NCBI GenBank assembly: GCA_021818025.1
Contig: JAKAFH010000007.1
Coordinates: 1 to 41,782 of the forward strand
DNA length: 41,782 bases
Source of the DNA: Actinomycetes bacterium
GTDB taxonomy: Bacteria; Actinomycetota; Acidimicrobiia; Acidimicrobiales; RAAP-2
Direction: 5' to 3'
Under the pieces are notes generated by a model that saw only the letters and a list, made by a program, of their open reading frames with translations, did not search any database and was not told the origin of the DNA. This document shows, piece by piece, positions 1 through 7,405 of this stretch. The translations under genes were made by a program, and so were the position numbers. Within the stretch, counting starts at the first letter, position 1. Every line of letters starts with the position of its first letter.

Positions 1-123
1 CCGCCGAATCGACTGGTGTAATGCGGGTTGCGTCATTTGACCGCTCAATCGACCGCGTCAAAACCATCACACGCGTCGAGCCATAAGCTGCTTGAGCCCG
101 CCTCTAGGAGACTAGACCCCGAG

Positions 124-197
124 TGGGCGCTGAGGGACTCGAACCCCCGGCCTGCTGAGTGTAAATCAGCTGCTCTAACCAGCTGAGCTAAGCGCCC
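124..197 (-). tRNA. tRNA-Val (anticodon UAC)
   Basis: The minus strand folds into a full cloverleaf. The acceptor arm GGGCGCT pairs with AGCGCCC, the D arm is GCTC/GAGC, the anticodon stem GCTGA/TCAGC encloses loop TTTACAC, and the T arm holds TTCGAGT. Loop positions 34-36 read TAC, so it decodes GUA valine codons. The discriminator base is A, and CCA is not encoded. A -10-like TAGGCT lies nine bases upstream of the 5' end. Confidence 0.96.
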
Positions 198-206
198 GAA
201 GTCACC

Positions 207-212
207 AGCCTA
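207..212 (-). promoter_or_regulatory. -10 hexamer of tRNA-Val
   Basis: On the minus strand this reads TAGGCT, nine bases before the first base of the mature tRNA, so transcription would start just ahead of the tRNA. No clear -35 box was seen. Confidence 0.5.
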
Positions 213-309
213 AACCAGCCGCCACCCACTAACCTCCCCTGTCCGCCAAGGCGTAGTTTGGGGATAGACCGAGATCAGGCGAAACGAAGCTGGTGGCGGA
301 AGTGGGGTC

Positions 310-1212
310 ATGGTGACCATCTCCAATTTGTCGGCCCGAGAATTCGTGGGTGACGTGATCGGGCGCGAGACCAGTCAGATGCTGCGCCACACACCGGTTG
401 CCCGTCTCGGGACCGATCCGGAGGGAGTGCACCAACTCCGAGTCGCGTCACGCCGACTTCGCTCCGAGCTTCGCCTGCTGCAGCCGATGCTCGAGCCCCC
501 GTGGTACGCGACGACGATGAAGGAGTTGGCCTGGCTGGGACACACGCTGGGCGGATTCCGGGACAGCGATGTCCTAATCGCACTGCTCAAGGAGTTCGCA
601 ACGGCAGATCAGAGTCTCGATCGCGCGGTCATCGATCGCGCGATGAATGACCGACGAGCACTTCAGGGAAAGATCGTGCGGACCCTCAGCCGCGAGCGAT
701 ACGCGTTGCTCATCGCCGACCTCGCCCGAAGCGTCGTGCGTCCGCCCCTGCGCCGGGCAAACCTCGGACCTCGTACGGTGGTCACGTCTCAGCTCATCGG
801 ATCGTGGGACGCCCTTCGCACCGCCTCCCAGGAAGTGAACGGCACCGAGACAGCCCTCCACCAAATCCGGATCCTCGCGAAGCGAGCCCGCTACGCGACC
901 GAGATCGCCGCCCCTTTCCTCGGTGACGGCGCCCACACCATCGTCGAGCGATTGGTGGCGATCCAGGACTCACTTGGCCACCAACGCGATCTCACGGCAG
1001 TGCGAGAGTTCGTGACCGCGTGGTACGGCTCACCGGAGGCCGCGCGCGGCGTGGACCCCGTCGACGCGAGCGAGGCGTGGCTGCAAACCGTTGACGCCGC
1101 CGGGCATATCAGCCCCGACTCGTGGCGCGAGCCACTCGCCGAAGCGATGGTCTTGATCGACGACTTGGACGTCCACCAATCACAGCGGCCCGATCTGCAC
1201 CAACTCCCCTAG
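310..1212 (+). CDS. CHAD domain protein
   Basis: A 300-residue protein made almost entirely of a CHAD domain, an alpha-helical fold with conserved histidines that binds inorganic polyphosphate in characterised members. The first half has the hallmark VHQLRVASRRLRSEL near residue 40, followed by GFRDSDVL. The second half repeats the pattern with LHQIRILAKRARYATE near residue 183 and LGHQRDLTAVREF. It starts at ATG after a purine-rich stretch. Its last 33 bases overlap the 3' end of the convergent phosphatase gene. CHAD proteins often accompany phosphate or polyphosphate enzymes, and the neighbouring phosphatase-family gene fits this loosely. The cellular role is inferred from the family only. 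Confidence 0.88.
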   Translation: MVTISNLSAREFVGDVIGRETSQMLRHTPVARLGTDPEGVHQLRVASRRLRSELRLLQPMLEPPWYATTMKELAWLGHTLGGFRDSDVLIALLKEFATADQSLDRAVIDRAMNDRRALQGKIVRTLSRERYALLIADLARSVVRPPLRRANLGPRTVVTSQLIGSWDALRTASQEVNGTETALHQIRILAKRARYATEIAAPFLGDGAHTIVERLVAIQDSLGHQRDLTAVREFVTAWYGSPEAARGVDPVDASEAWLQTVDAAGHISPDSWREPLAEAMVLIDDLDVHQSQRPDLHQLP

Positions 1213-1908
1213 GAGACGTTCAGTCGCGGCGATGATCGGTCGTCGAACGACGGCCCCATCGGTCACCAGCTCCTCGCCTCGGTAGTCCGCGTCGACCGCG
1301 CCAGCCTCGCGAGCGATCAAGAGGCCGGCCAGGTAGTCCCAGGGATTGAGGGTCGACCGTTGCGCGACACCGTAGGCGTCGAGCGATCCATCGGCCACGA
1401 GGCAGATCTCGAGGCTCGCCGCGCCCAGAGCCCGGAACTGCGCCCAGCCCGCGTGATGGTCGGGCAGTCCCGAGAACGCAACGACGGCCTCGCCCAGCCG
1501 ATCACAGCCGCTGGTGCCAATCGCCTGGCCGTCACGAGTGGCTCCCGCGCCACGCTCGGCCTCGTAGGCGGTGCCGGTTGCGTGATTGACCACGTAGCCG
1601 GCGACGAGCTCGCCGTCTCGCAGTGCCGCAAGGCTGGTCGTGTAGAACGGCACGCCGCGATCGCAGTTCGTCGAGCCGTCGATCGGGTCGACGACCACGG
1701 TGTACGGCCCCGAGCCCGTCACACCAGACTCTTCGCTGACCACGCGAAGTCCGGCGCCACCGAGTACCCGCCGCGCGACCTCGTCGGCGACCACGTCGAG
1801 GTGGTACTGCGTCTCTCGAAGACCCGAGTAGCCGCGTCCGCGGTGCGCCTCGATCGACCGGCCGATCTCGTCGGCGCACACGCGAAGGTTGGCAAGGAGG
1901 TCACGCAT
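1180..1908 (-). CDS. inositol monophosphatase family protein
   Basis: A 242-residue member of the metal-dependent inositol monophosphatase, FBPase and CysQ superfamily. Metal-binding motifs are visible: SEES at about residues 58-61, DPIDGSTN at 74-81, and NPWDYLAGLLIAREAGA near 186, which corresponds to the family's WD...G.l...aGg motif. Substrate cannot be assigned from sequence; inositol phosphate, PAP or a sugar phosphate are all possible. I chose the ATG at 1908 because TACGGT (minus strand, 1916-1921) lies seven bases upstream, as in other leaderless genes here. A GTG at 1917 overlaps that hexamer and would add three residues. It is divergent from the GH3 gene and convergent with the CHAD gene. 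Confidence 0.88.
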   Translation of the reverse strand: MRDLLANLRVCADEIGRSIEAHRGRGYSGLRETQYHLDVVADEVARRVLGGAGLRVVSEESGVTGSGPYTVVVDPIDGSTNCDRGVPFYTTSLAALRDGELVAGYVVNHATGTAYEAERGAGATRDGQAIGTSGCDRLGEAVVAFSGLPDHHAGWAQFRALGAASLEICLVADGSLDAYGVAQRSTLNPWDYLAGLLIAREAGAVDADYRGEELVTDGAVVRRPIIAATERLLGELVQIGPL

Positions 1909-1915
1909 CACTTCC

Positions 1916-1921
1916 ACCGTA
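1916..1921 (-). promoter_or_regulatory. -10 hexamer, IMPase-family gene
   Basis: It reads TACGGT on the minus strand, seven bases before the chosen ATG, so the transcript would have essentially no leader. Only a -10 box is visible. Confidence 0.45.
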
Positions 1922-1971
1922 TCGGGGTGTGGTCGGGGTTTCGGACCAGTCGACGTTCACCCGAGGGCCCG

Positions 1972-1977
1972 TACACT
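1972..1977 (+). promoter_or_regulatory. candidate -10 of the GH3 gene
   Basis: TACACT lies about 51 bases before the GH3 start codon. It would give a leader of about 45 bases containing a short hairpin (1991-2006) and GGAGA (2019-2023) as ribosome site. Confidence 0.35.
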
Positions 1978-1990
1978 TTCGTGCGGCCCT

Positions 1991-2006
1991 TCCCGACTCG
2001 TCGGGA
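1991..2006. promoter_or_regulatory. inverted repeat ahead of GH3 gene
   Basis: TCCCGAC and GTCGGGA are perfect 7-base arms separated by two bases. It lies just after the likely transcription start of the glycosidase gene. That position suits a repressor operator or a leader hairpin. The function is inferred from position only. Confidence 0.35.
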
Positions 2007-2028
2007 CCTGAGACGACTGGAGACATGG

Positions 2029-4593
2029 ATGACCCGGACTCGAGCGCGGCGCCATACGCGTCGCCTCGGGGCCGTCGTGTCATTCGTGCTCGTCGCGACC
2101 GCGCTCGTCGGCGTCGGCCCGGGCAGCCCCACTGGCGCGGCGAGCCCGCGTCTGCCCGTGGCCGCCGGCGTCATCCGACCCGCGGCTCGATGCCCGTGGG
2201 TCCAGCAGTCGCTACGTCATCGCGCGTCGGCGTCGACGCTCGCCGATGAGGTCGTGGCCCGCATGACCCTCGCCCAGAAGGTGAGCTTCATCGCCCTCTC
2301 CACCTATCCCCCGCTCGAGAACGCCAACGTCGGCATTCCCAACCTCTGCATCCCACCCCTGACGCTGACCGATGGACCCAATGGCGTCGCCAACGGGCTG
2401 CAGTTCGTCACCCAGCTGCCGGCCGCGATCGGCGTCGGCGCCACGTTCGATCCGTCGCTCGCCGGCGCGGTCGCCGGAGTCCTAGCCAGCGAGGCTCGCG
2501 CCAAGGGCATTGACGGCGTGCAGGCGCCCAATCTCAACCTGGCGCGCGTTCCCCTAAGCGGGCGGATCTTCGAAACCTACGGCGAGGATCCGGAGCTCTC
2601 AGCGGTCTTGGGCGTAGCCGCCATTCGCGCCATCCAGTCCCGCGGCGAGATCGCCGACGCGAAGCACTTCACCGCCTACACCCAGGAGACCGCGCGGGCG
2701 CGTCTCAATCAGCAAGTGTCGGCGCGTGCGTTGGCCGAGATCTACAACGCCCCCTTCGAGGCAGCCGTACGCCAGGCCCACGTGGCATCGCTCATGTGCT
2801 CCTACGGGTCGCTCAATGGCGTCAATACCTGTTCGAATCCCTACGTCTATCGCACGCTGCACCAGTGGGGATTCACCGGATTCGTCCGATCGGACCTCGG
2901 CGCGGTCCCCGATCCAGTCGCCGCCCTGCGCGCCGGGATCGCCATGCTCAAGCCCATCTCGACCGCCGGTTTGATCGGGGCGGTCCTGCACCACCGGCTC
3001 GCCATGCGAGCCCTCGATCGAGCGGTCCATTCCGTCCTCGTTCCCATGTTCGCGCTCGGTCTCGTGGCCCATCCGCTGCGACTCGAGCTGGGCGCGCACG
3101 TCTCGACCCCGAGCCACGTCGCCGTCGCCCTGCGGGCCGCTGAGAGCAGCATCGTGTTGTTGAAGAATCACCGTCGGATCCTCCCGCTGCCGGGGACCAC
3201 GCGGTCCATCGCCGTCATCGGGCTCGCGGGCAACCAGGATCCGATGAGCGCCGGCGGTGGGAGTGCCGCGGTCGTCGCCAGCAACGTCGTCACCCCACTC
3301 GCCGCGCTTCGCCACGCGATGGCGGGACGCGTCCGACTCACCTACGCCCCGGGCGACATCTACATTCCCAACGTCAAGTCACGCCGCGACATCGTTATCG
3401 AGTCGGGTACGCCACTCAAGCTGATCACCCGGTTCAGCCAGGTTGGTGAGCCGGGCAAGGCCGACATTGGAATCGATCGCGGCGGCAATGTCACGCCGAG
3501 CGTCGCTACCGCCGCGACCCCGGGCACGGGTGACAACTGGATGACCTCACAGGTGCGGTTCAGGGCCAAGCGAACGGGCATCTACGACGTGGCGTTCCGC
3601 CAGTTCGGCGACACCTGGGTGTACATCAACGGTCGGCTCCTCATCGCGTCACGCGGGTTGCACTCGCCGGACTTGATCACCACCGCCGTGCGATTGCTGT
3701 CCGGTCGTGACTACACGCTGCGCGTCACCTGGTTCGACATCCGCGACCATCCGGCGCCGACCTTCGACCTGGTGGATGCCTCGCCGGCGATCGCCAAGGC
3801 GGTCCGCCTCGCGCGTCGCGCGCAGTACGCCATCGTGTTCGCCAGCGCGCCCACTTCCGAGGGGGCCGACCGGCCCAACCTCAACCTCCCCGGTGATCAG
3901 AACTCGCTGATCCAAGCCGTCGCCGCGGCGAACCGCCACACCATCGTCGTGCTCGAGACCGGTGGCGCCGTCGCGATGCCTTGGATCGGCCGCGTCGCCG
4001 CGGTGCTCGAGGCGTGGTTCCCGGGACAGGTGGATGGCGCGGCGATCGCCCCCGTACTCACCGGCGCGGTCGATCCGTCGGGCCACCTTCCGCTGACGTT
4101 CCCCACCGCTGCGGAGTTCGCGGCGAGCGCATCGCCGCATCTGTACCCCGGCGTCGATGGAACGGTCTCGTTCAGCCCCGGCCTGCAAATGGGCTACCGC
4201 TGGTACCAGGCCAACAACGTGCGCCCCCTGTTTCCCTTCGGCTTCGGCCTCTCCTACACCACGTTCGCCCTGGGCCACGCCCGCCTGCGCCGAACGGGCA
4301 CCGGCGTCAGCGTGACACTGCGTGTCGCGAACACGGGCCATCGCACGGGCGCGGCCGTCATCCAGCTCTACGTGGCCTACCCCGCGGGCGCCGGCGAACC
4401 TCCCCATCAGCTCCGAGCGTTCTCCCGGGTCCTGCTGCGAGCGGGTGAGACGACGCGCGTCACCATGGCCGTGGATCGACGGGGCTTTTCGATCTATCGG
4501 CACGGTTCGTTCACCGTGGTGCCCGGCACCTATCACCTCGACATCGGCCAGTCGTCAGCCAACCTCCCGATTCGACTGTCCGCGCGCCTGTAG
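2029..4593 (+). CDS. secreted GH3 glycosidase (beta-glucosidase type) with PA14 insert
   Basis: An 854-residue exported glycoside hydrolase family 3 enzyme. The N-terminus has arginines and then a hydrophobic run (VVSFVLVATALVGVG), a signal peptide. The GH3 N-domain shows YGEDPEL, AKHFTAY and the nucleophile region FVRSDLGAV, with Asp289 as expected nucleophile; the usual Trp after SD is Leu. Residues about 440-600 look like a PA14 carbohydrate-binding insert (WVYINGRLL, FRQFGDTW). The GH3 C-domain resumes at GADRPNLNLPGDQ, followed by PFGFGLSYT and a fibronectin-III-like tail. The open frame extends far upstream, but that part is antisense to the phosphatase gene. ATG 2029 has GGAGA five bases upstream and begins the signal peptide. 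Probable role: hydrolysis of beta-glucosides or oligosaccharides outside the membrane. Confidence 0.92.
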   Translation: MTRTRARRHTRRLGAVVSFVLVATALVGVGPGSPTGAASPRLPVAAGVIRPAARCPWVQQSLRHRASASTLADEVVARMTLAQKVSFIALSTYPPLENANVGIPNLCIPPLTLTDGPNGVANGLQFVTQLPAAIGVGATFDPSLAGAVAGVLASEARAKGIDGVQAPNLNLARVPLSGRIFETYGEDPELSAVLGVAAIRAIQSRGEIADAKHFTAYTQETARARLNQQVSARALAEIYNAPFEAAVRQAHVASLMCSYGSLNGVNTCSNPYVYRTLHQWGFTGFVRSDLGAVPDPVAALRAGIAMLKPISTAGLIGAVLHHRLAMRALDRAVHSVLVPMFALGLVAHPLRLELGAHVSTPSHVAVALRAAESSIVLLKNHRRILPLPGTTRSIAVIGLAGNQDPMSAGGGSAAVVASNVVTPLAALRHAMAGRVRLTYAPGDIYIPNVKSRRDIVIESGTPLKLITRFSQVGEPGKADIGIDRGGNVTPSVATAATPGTGDNWMTSQVRFRAKRTGIYDVAFRQFGDTWVYINGRLLIASRGLHSPDLITTAVRLLSGRDYTLRVTWFDIRDHPAPTFDLVDASPAIAKAVRLARRAQYAIVFASAPTSEGADRPNLNLPGDQNSLIQAVAAANRHTIVVLETGGAVAMPWIGRVAAVLEAWFPGQVDGAAIAPVLTGAVDPSGHLPLTFPTAAEFAASASPHLYPGVDGTVSFSPGLQMGYRWYQANNVRPLFPFGFGLSYTTFALGHARLRRTGTGVSVTLRVANTGHRTGAAVIQLYVAYPAGAGEPPHQLRAFSRVLLRAGETTRVTMAVDRRGFSIYRHGSFTVVPGTYHLDIGQSSANLPIRLSARL

Positions 4594-4630
4594 GTTCGCC
4601 AGACGATGCGACACCTCCCACGGCGACGAC

Positions 4631-4636
4631 TAATCT
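4631..4636 (+). promoter_or_regulatory. -10 hexamer, gene at 4644
   Basis: TAATCT ends seven bases before ATG 4644 and four bases before an in-frame GTG at 4641. It predicts a leaderless transcript. Confidence 0.45.
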
Positions 4637-4643
4637 CGTAGTG

Positions 4644-5201
4644 ATGGCCGCAATCGACGTTGCCGGGTTCGTAGCCGATCTCAAGGACCACGCGGTCACC
4701 CACGGGTTCCACGTGCACGATGAACGCCACTTCGTCGAGACCTACTCGCTGCGCCAGGCCTGGGAGGTGGACCTGCACCCCGAGGACGGCTGCGGCGGGC
4801 CGGTCGACCTGCACGTCGAGCTCGACGTCGATCCGCGGACCCTGCTCGCCTTCGAGGACGCCGTGATGGGCCTGCCCGATGACGTCGATCCGCCTGACGA
4901 ATTCCACTTCCCCTTGATCCTCACCTGGAGTCTGCCTCCGATGCCTCACGGGCCGGATCTGCTGCGCCTAGCCATCGACCTCGCCCCGATCGGCGGTGTC
5001 GACATGCCCCTCGAGGTCACCGCGACCGACACCTTCGCGTCGCCCACCGAGTCAAGCGAGCGACGCATCGCCATCGTCGCGCGCCGCGCGATCTCGCTCA
5101 GTCAGGTAGCCAAGGGCGAGGACCCGCTCTGTGACGTCTTCGAGCACGGGCGCAGGGTCAGTGACGTCCTGCTCCAAGCCGCGGACTCGTGGCTCGCCTG
5201 A
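4644..5201 (+). CDS. uncharacterised acidic protein
   Basis: A 185-residue cytosolic protein with no family I recognise. It is rich in Asp, Glu and His in its first half (HVHDERHFVET, VDLHPEDGCGGPVDLHVELDV), has no signal peptide or membrane segment, and ends in a likely helix (RRVSDVLLQAADSWLA). A GTG at 4641 would add one residue. The ATG lies seven bases after TAATCT. Its stop is 13 bases inside the following lipoprotein gene, so the two are likely co-translated. Composition and codon use match the neighbours, so it looks like a real conserved gene of unknown role. Confidence 0.75.
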   Translation: MAAIDVAGFVADLKDHAVTHGFHVHDERHFVETYSLRQAWEVDLHPEDGCGGPVDLHVELDVDPRTLLAFEDAVMGLPDDVDPPDEFHFPLILTWSLPPMPHGPDLLRLAIDLAPIGGVDMPLEVTATDTFASPTESSERRIAIVARRAISLSQVAKGEDPLCDVFEHGRRVSDVLLQAADSWLA

Positions 5202-5563
5202 TTCGGCGCCTGGCTCCCCTCGTCCTGTTCGCCACGTCGGCGCTCGCGCTGAGTTCATGCGGCACGTCCGGCGCCGTCACTCAAGCCCGAATCGCCTGCC
5301 GCTACGTGGACCAGTCCCTGACCATCTACCGCCAGAGCACCCAACCGGGCGTCGGCGCGTCCACGCGGGTGAGTCAGCAGGCGCGCGCACTCGCCCTGCT
5401 GTTGCGCGCCACGCCCTACGCCGCGTCGGCGACCTCAATCGACGGCGGCTGGAATCCGCTGATGACCACCATCAACGAGGCCGAACGCGTTCCCATCGTC
5501 GATTTGATCCCGTCGCTCACGCACCTGTGCCGAATCGCCCAGTCGGCCACGCCGTACCTCTAG
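5189..5563 (+). CDS. small putative lipoprotein
   Basis: A 124-residue protein with a type II signal peptide: charged MARLIRR, a hydrophobic stretch, then a lipobox LSSC with Cys24 as the predicted lipidation site. The mature part is about 100 residues, mostly helical in appearance, with two further Cys residues (IACRY, HLCRI) that could form a disulfide outside the cell. No known domain was recognised. It starts at GTG, overlapping the previous gene by 13 bases, so the pair probably forms one unit. Confidence 0.75.
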   Translation: MARLIRRLAPLVLFATSALALSSCGTSGAVTQARIACRYVDQSLTIYRQSTQPGVGASTRVSQQARALALLLRATPYAASATSIDGGWNPLMTTINEAERVPIVDLIPSLTHLCRIAQSATPYL

Positions 5564-5603
5564 CGCCGCCACCGATCCCGGCGCCGGCACCCGGGAGGCG
5601 CGC

Positions 5604-5942
5604 CTAGTCGTTGAATCGCTCGTAGAGCCACTCGAGGGAGTTCTCGTCGAGCATCGCGTCTTCCCATCCCTCGAGCTGGTCCTCGAGGGCGCCGAGCGAA
5701 CCGACCGTCCCGATGACTACGACCGTCAAGCCACTCACCGGCTCGTCGGCGACGAGGAAGTCGCCGAAGATGTCCTCACTCACCGTCGCCTCCGGGCCGA
5801 TCATCAGGTAGAGCTCCCCGGTCGCCTCGACCCACGACAAGCGATAGGTGTTACCCGTGGCGTCGCTCCACTCGTCGCCGAACTCGAACTCCGCGCTCTC
5901 ACGTCGGGCCTCGTTCTGCTGGTAGAAGGCTTCGATGTCCAT
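5604..5942 (-). CDS. small acidic conserved-looking protein
   Basis: A 112-residue, very acidic protein (MDIEAFYQQNEARRESAEFEF at the start, ending SLEWLYERFND) with a predicted beta-rich centre (TYRLSWVEATGELYLMIG). No signal peptide or known motif was seen. The start is well supported: TAGGCT lies exactly six bases before the ATG on the minus strand, the leaderless pattern used by many genes here. The function is unknown. It is transcribed divergently from the sigma-like gene. Confidence 0.72.
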   Translation of the reverse strand: MDIEAFYQQNEARRESAEFEFGDEWSDATGNTYRLSWVEATGELYLMIGPEATVSEDIFGDFLVADEPVSGLTVVVIGTVGSLGALEDQLEGWEDAMLDENSLEWLYERFND

Positions 5943-5948
5943 GGCCGC

Positions 5949-5954
5949 AGCCTA
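5949..5954 (-). promoter_or_regulatory. leaderless -10, gene at 5942
   Basis: TAGGCT on the minus strand with a six-base gap to the ATG, so the mRNA should begin at or next to the start codon. Confidence 0.6.
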
Positions 5955-6076
5955 CGTCGTGTATGTGCGCACCGCTATGCGCGCCGATTGGCACGATGCG
6001 GGTCATGAAAACTGGCACGTCGCGAGTCACCCGACTGTGCGCGCTTCACCGTGCACACCCCGGTGGACTTCGTCCT

Positions 6077-6775
6077 ATGACACCCACCTATGACGTACTC
6101 ACCCACCTGCGCACCGATTGGCACCACGTCGCGCACCGACCCGCGTCGGTCGCGGCGTTCGCCCGCCTGCGTGATCGACACGTCGACGCGCCGCTGCGCG
6201 GGATCGAGGACCTCGGCGACCTCGTTGACGCACTCGAGGCGCGCTCCGGTCGACCCGTGCTGGAGCGAGCTCAACTCGTCCAGGTCATGCTCCAAGAGGC
6301 TGGGGACGCCGACGTGCGCCGCGCACTGCTCCAGACCCTCCTGCCGGGCATCGTGAGCGTCTGTCGCCAGTTGCGTTTCGGCGCCGGCGTCGTCGCTGAA
6401 CCAAGCGAGACAGTTGGCTCGGCGATCGCGCTGGCGAGTGAGCTCTTGGTTGAATGGGCGGGCCAGTCTCGCGCGTACGCGGCACCCGACATCCTCTCAG
6501 CGCTTCGCGGGCGTCTGCGGCGTTGGCTGTTAAAGGAAAAGGCCGCGGTGCGAACCGCGGGCGGCCTCGACGATGACGTCGCGGCCCCGACGGCGTCCTC
6601 GCTCGAACATCGTCTCGCGGCGCATCGCGGCGGACCCCACGATCGACTGGCACGACTGACGTACGCGCGCGTCTACGAAGGACGGTCGTGGCGCGACCTC
6701 GCCGCGGCCGATCACTCGGCACCGCAATCGCTGCAGAACGAACTTCAACGCTTCGCCTACCGGTTCCTCGTGTGA
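6077..6775 (+). CDS. sigma-factor-like conserved actinobacterial protein
   Basis: A 232-residue soluble protein. The middle (VRRALLQTLLPGIVSVCRQLRFG, then a helix through ETVGSAIALASELLVEW) resembles the first helices of sigma region 2 in a group of actinobacterial proteins usually left unnamed. The C-terminal GRSWRDLAAADHSAPQSLQ looks like a helix-turn-helix of sigma region 4 type. The frame is open from 5963, but ATG 6077 begins a natural domain start (MTPTYDVLTHLRTDWHHVA) with a weak GGTGGA upstream. It ends just before the Thr-rich exported protein. A regulatory role is inferred; direct sigma activity is not shown. Confidence 0.7.
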   Translation: MTPTYDVLTHLRTDWHHVAHRPASVAAFARLRDRHVDAPLRGIEDLGDLVDALEARSGRPVLERAQLVQVMLQEAGDADVRRALLQTLLPGIVSVCRQLRFGAGVVAEPSETVGSAIALASELLVEWAGQSRAYAAPDILSALRGRLRRWLLKEKAAVRTAGGLDDDVAAPTASSLEHRLAAHRGGPHDRLARLTYARVYEGRSWRDLAAADHSAPQSLQNELQRFAYRFLV

Positions 6776-6796
6776 GCCGCGATGACCGCACCCAGT

Positions 6797-6826
6797 TTGG
6801 CGACAGCACCCACGCGTCAGTACCGT
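6797..6826 (+). promoter_or_regulatory. promoter of the gene at 6833 (leaderless)
   Basis: TTGGCG (6797-6802), an 18-base spacer and TACCGT (6821-6826) form a good vegetative promoter. ATG 6833 follows six bases after the -10, so the transcript should be leaderless. It overlaps the first codons of a longer alternative start at 6782, arguing against that start. Confidence 0.6.
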
Positions 6827-6832
6827 GGTTTC

Positions 6833-7405
6833 ATGATGCTTCGCGTGACGTCGCTTCGAGCGGCGCACCTCGTCCTCTGGTCGAGTCCGATCTTGTTGCT
6901 CGTCCTCGTCTTCACGGTCTCGAGTCCACCGACTACCACGGCGCACGCTCGAGTCACGACCCCACGCTCGGCATCGACGCTGCGCTCGACGACGACGACC
7001 ACGACCGCGGCGACGATGCCGTCGACCAGTGGTCGGGCGAGTGGCCCTACGCCGACGGCTCCGCTGTCGCGCCGAGCGCTCGCGATCGCGACGCCCGGCG
7101 CGCCATCGCCAACGACGACCGTCGCGACCGCGCCGCCAGCCGACTCATCGCTGGTCGCCAACGCCGTGAGCGGCGCGCTCGTCGGCGACCTCTCGTCGAG
7201 CGGAGCCACCGAGGACGTTCCCATACAGGGTCCCGGGAGCTGGCTCATCGAGTCGAGCGCGCCGATGCTCGCGCAGCTGTTCTGCCCGGGTTGGACCGAG
7301 TCCGTGAGCACGACCGTCACCATCAACTCGCTGACGACCTGTCGGATTCACCTGATCAACTGGTCGAACGCTCCCCTTCGCTGGCAGATCGTTCCCACCC
7401 CGTGA
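6833..7405 (+). CDS. exported Thr-rich protein with N-terminal membrane segment
   Basis: A 190-residue protein from ATG 6833. One hydrophobic segment (LWSSPILLLVLVFTVSS, about residues 15-31) acts as signal or anchor. A low-complexity linker rich in Thr, Ser, Pro and Ala (STTTTTTAATMPSTS) follows, then a compact C-terminal domain of about 80 residues with two Cys (LFCPGW, LTTCRI) and predicted beta strands. No known family was recognised. The stop overlaps the next gene's GTG by four bases (GTGA), so they are translationally coupled. The ATG at 6782 was not used because the promoter elements lie after it. It may be a surface or cell-envelope partner of the membrane BTAD protein. Confidence 0.72.
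   Translation: MMLRVTSLRAAHLVLWSSPILLLVLVFTVSSPPTTTAHARVTTPRSASTLRSTTTTTTAATMPSTSGRASGPTPTAPLSRRALAIATPGAPSPTTTVATAPPADSSLVANAVSGALVGDLSSSGATEDVPIQGPGSWLIESSAPMLAQLFCPGWTESVSTTVTINSLTTCRIHLINWSNAPLRWQIVPTP

Noticed and set aside
100-118. Terminator behind tRNA-Val
   Set aside because: Only a five-base-pair stem (TCTAG/CTAGA with GAGA loop) and no T run on the minus strand.
1360-2028. In-frame extension upstream of the GH3 gene
   Set aside because: It is antisense to the inositol-phosphatase family gene and lacks a signal-peptide start. ATG 2029 has a ribosome site and begins the signal peptide.
6688-7401. Long in-frame extension upstream of the membrane BTAD protein
   Set aside because: It overlaps the exported protein and the end of the sigma-like gene in another frame. 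GTG 7402 is coupled to the previous stop.
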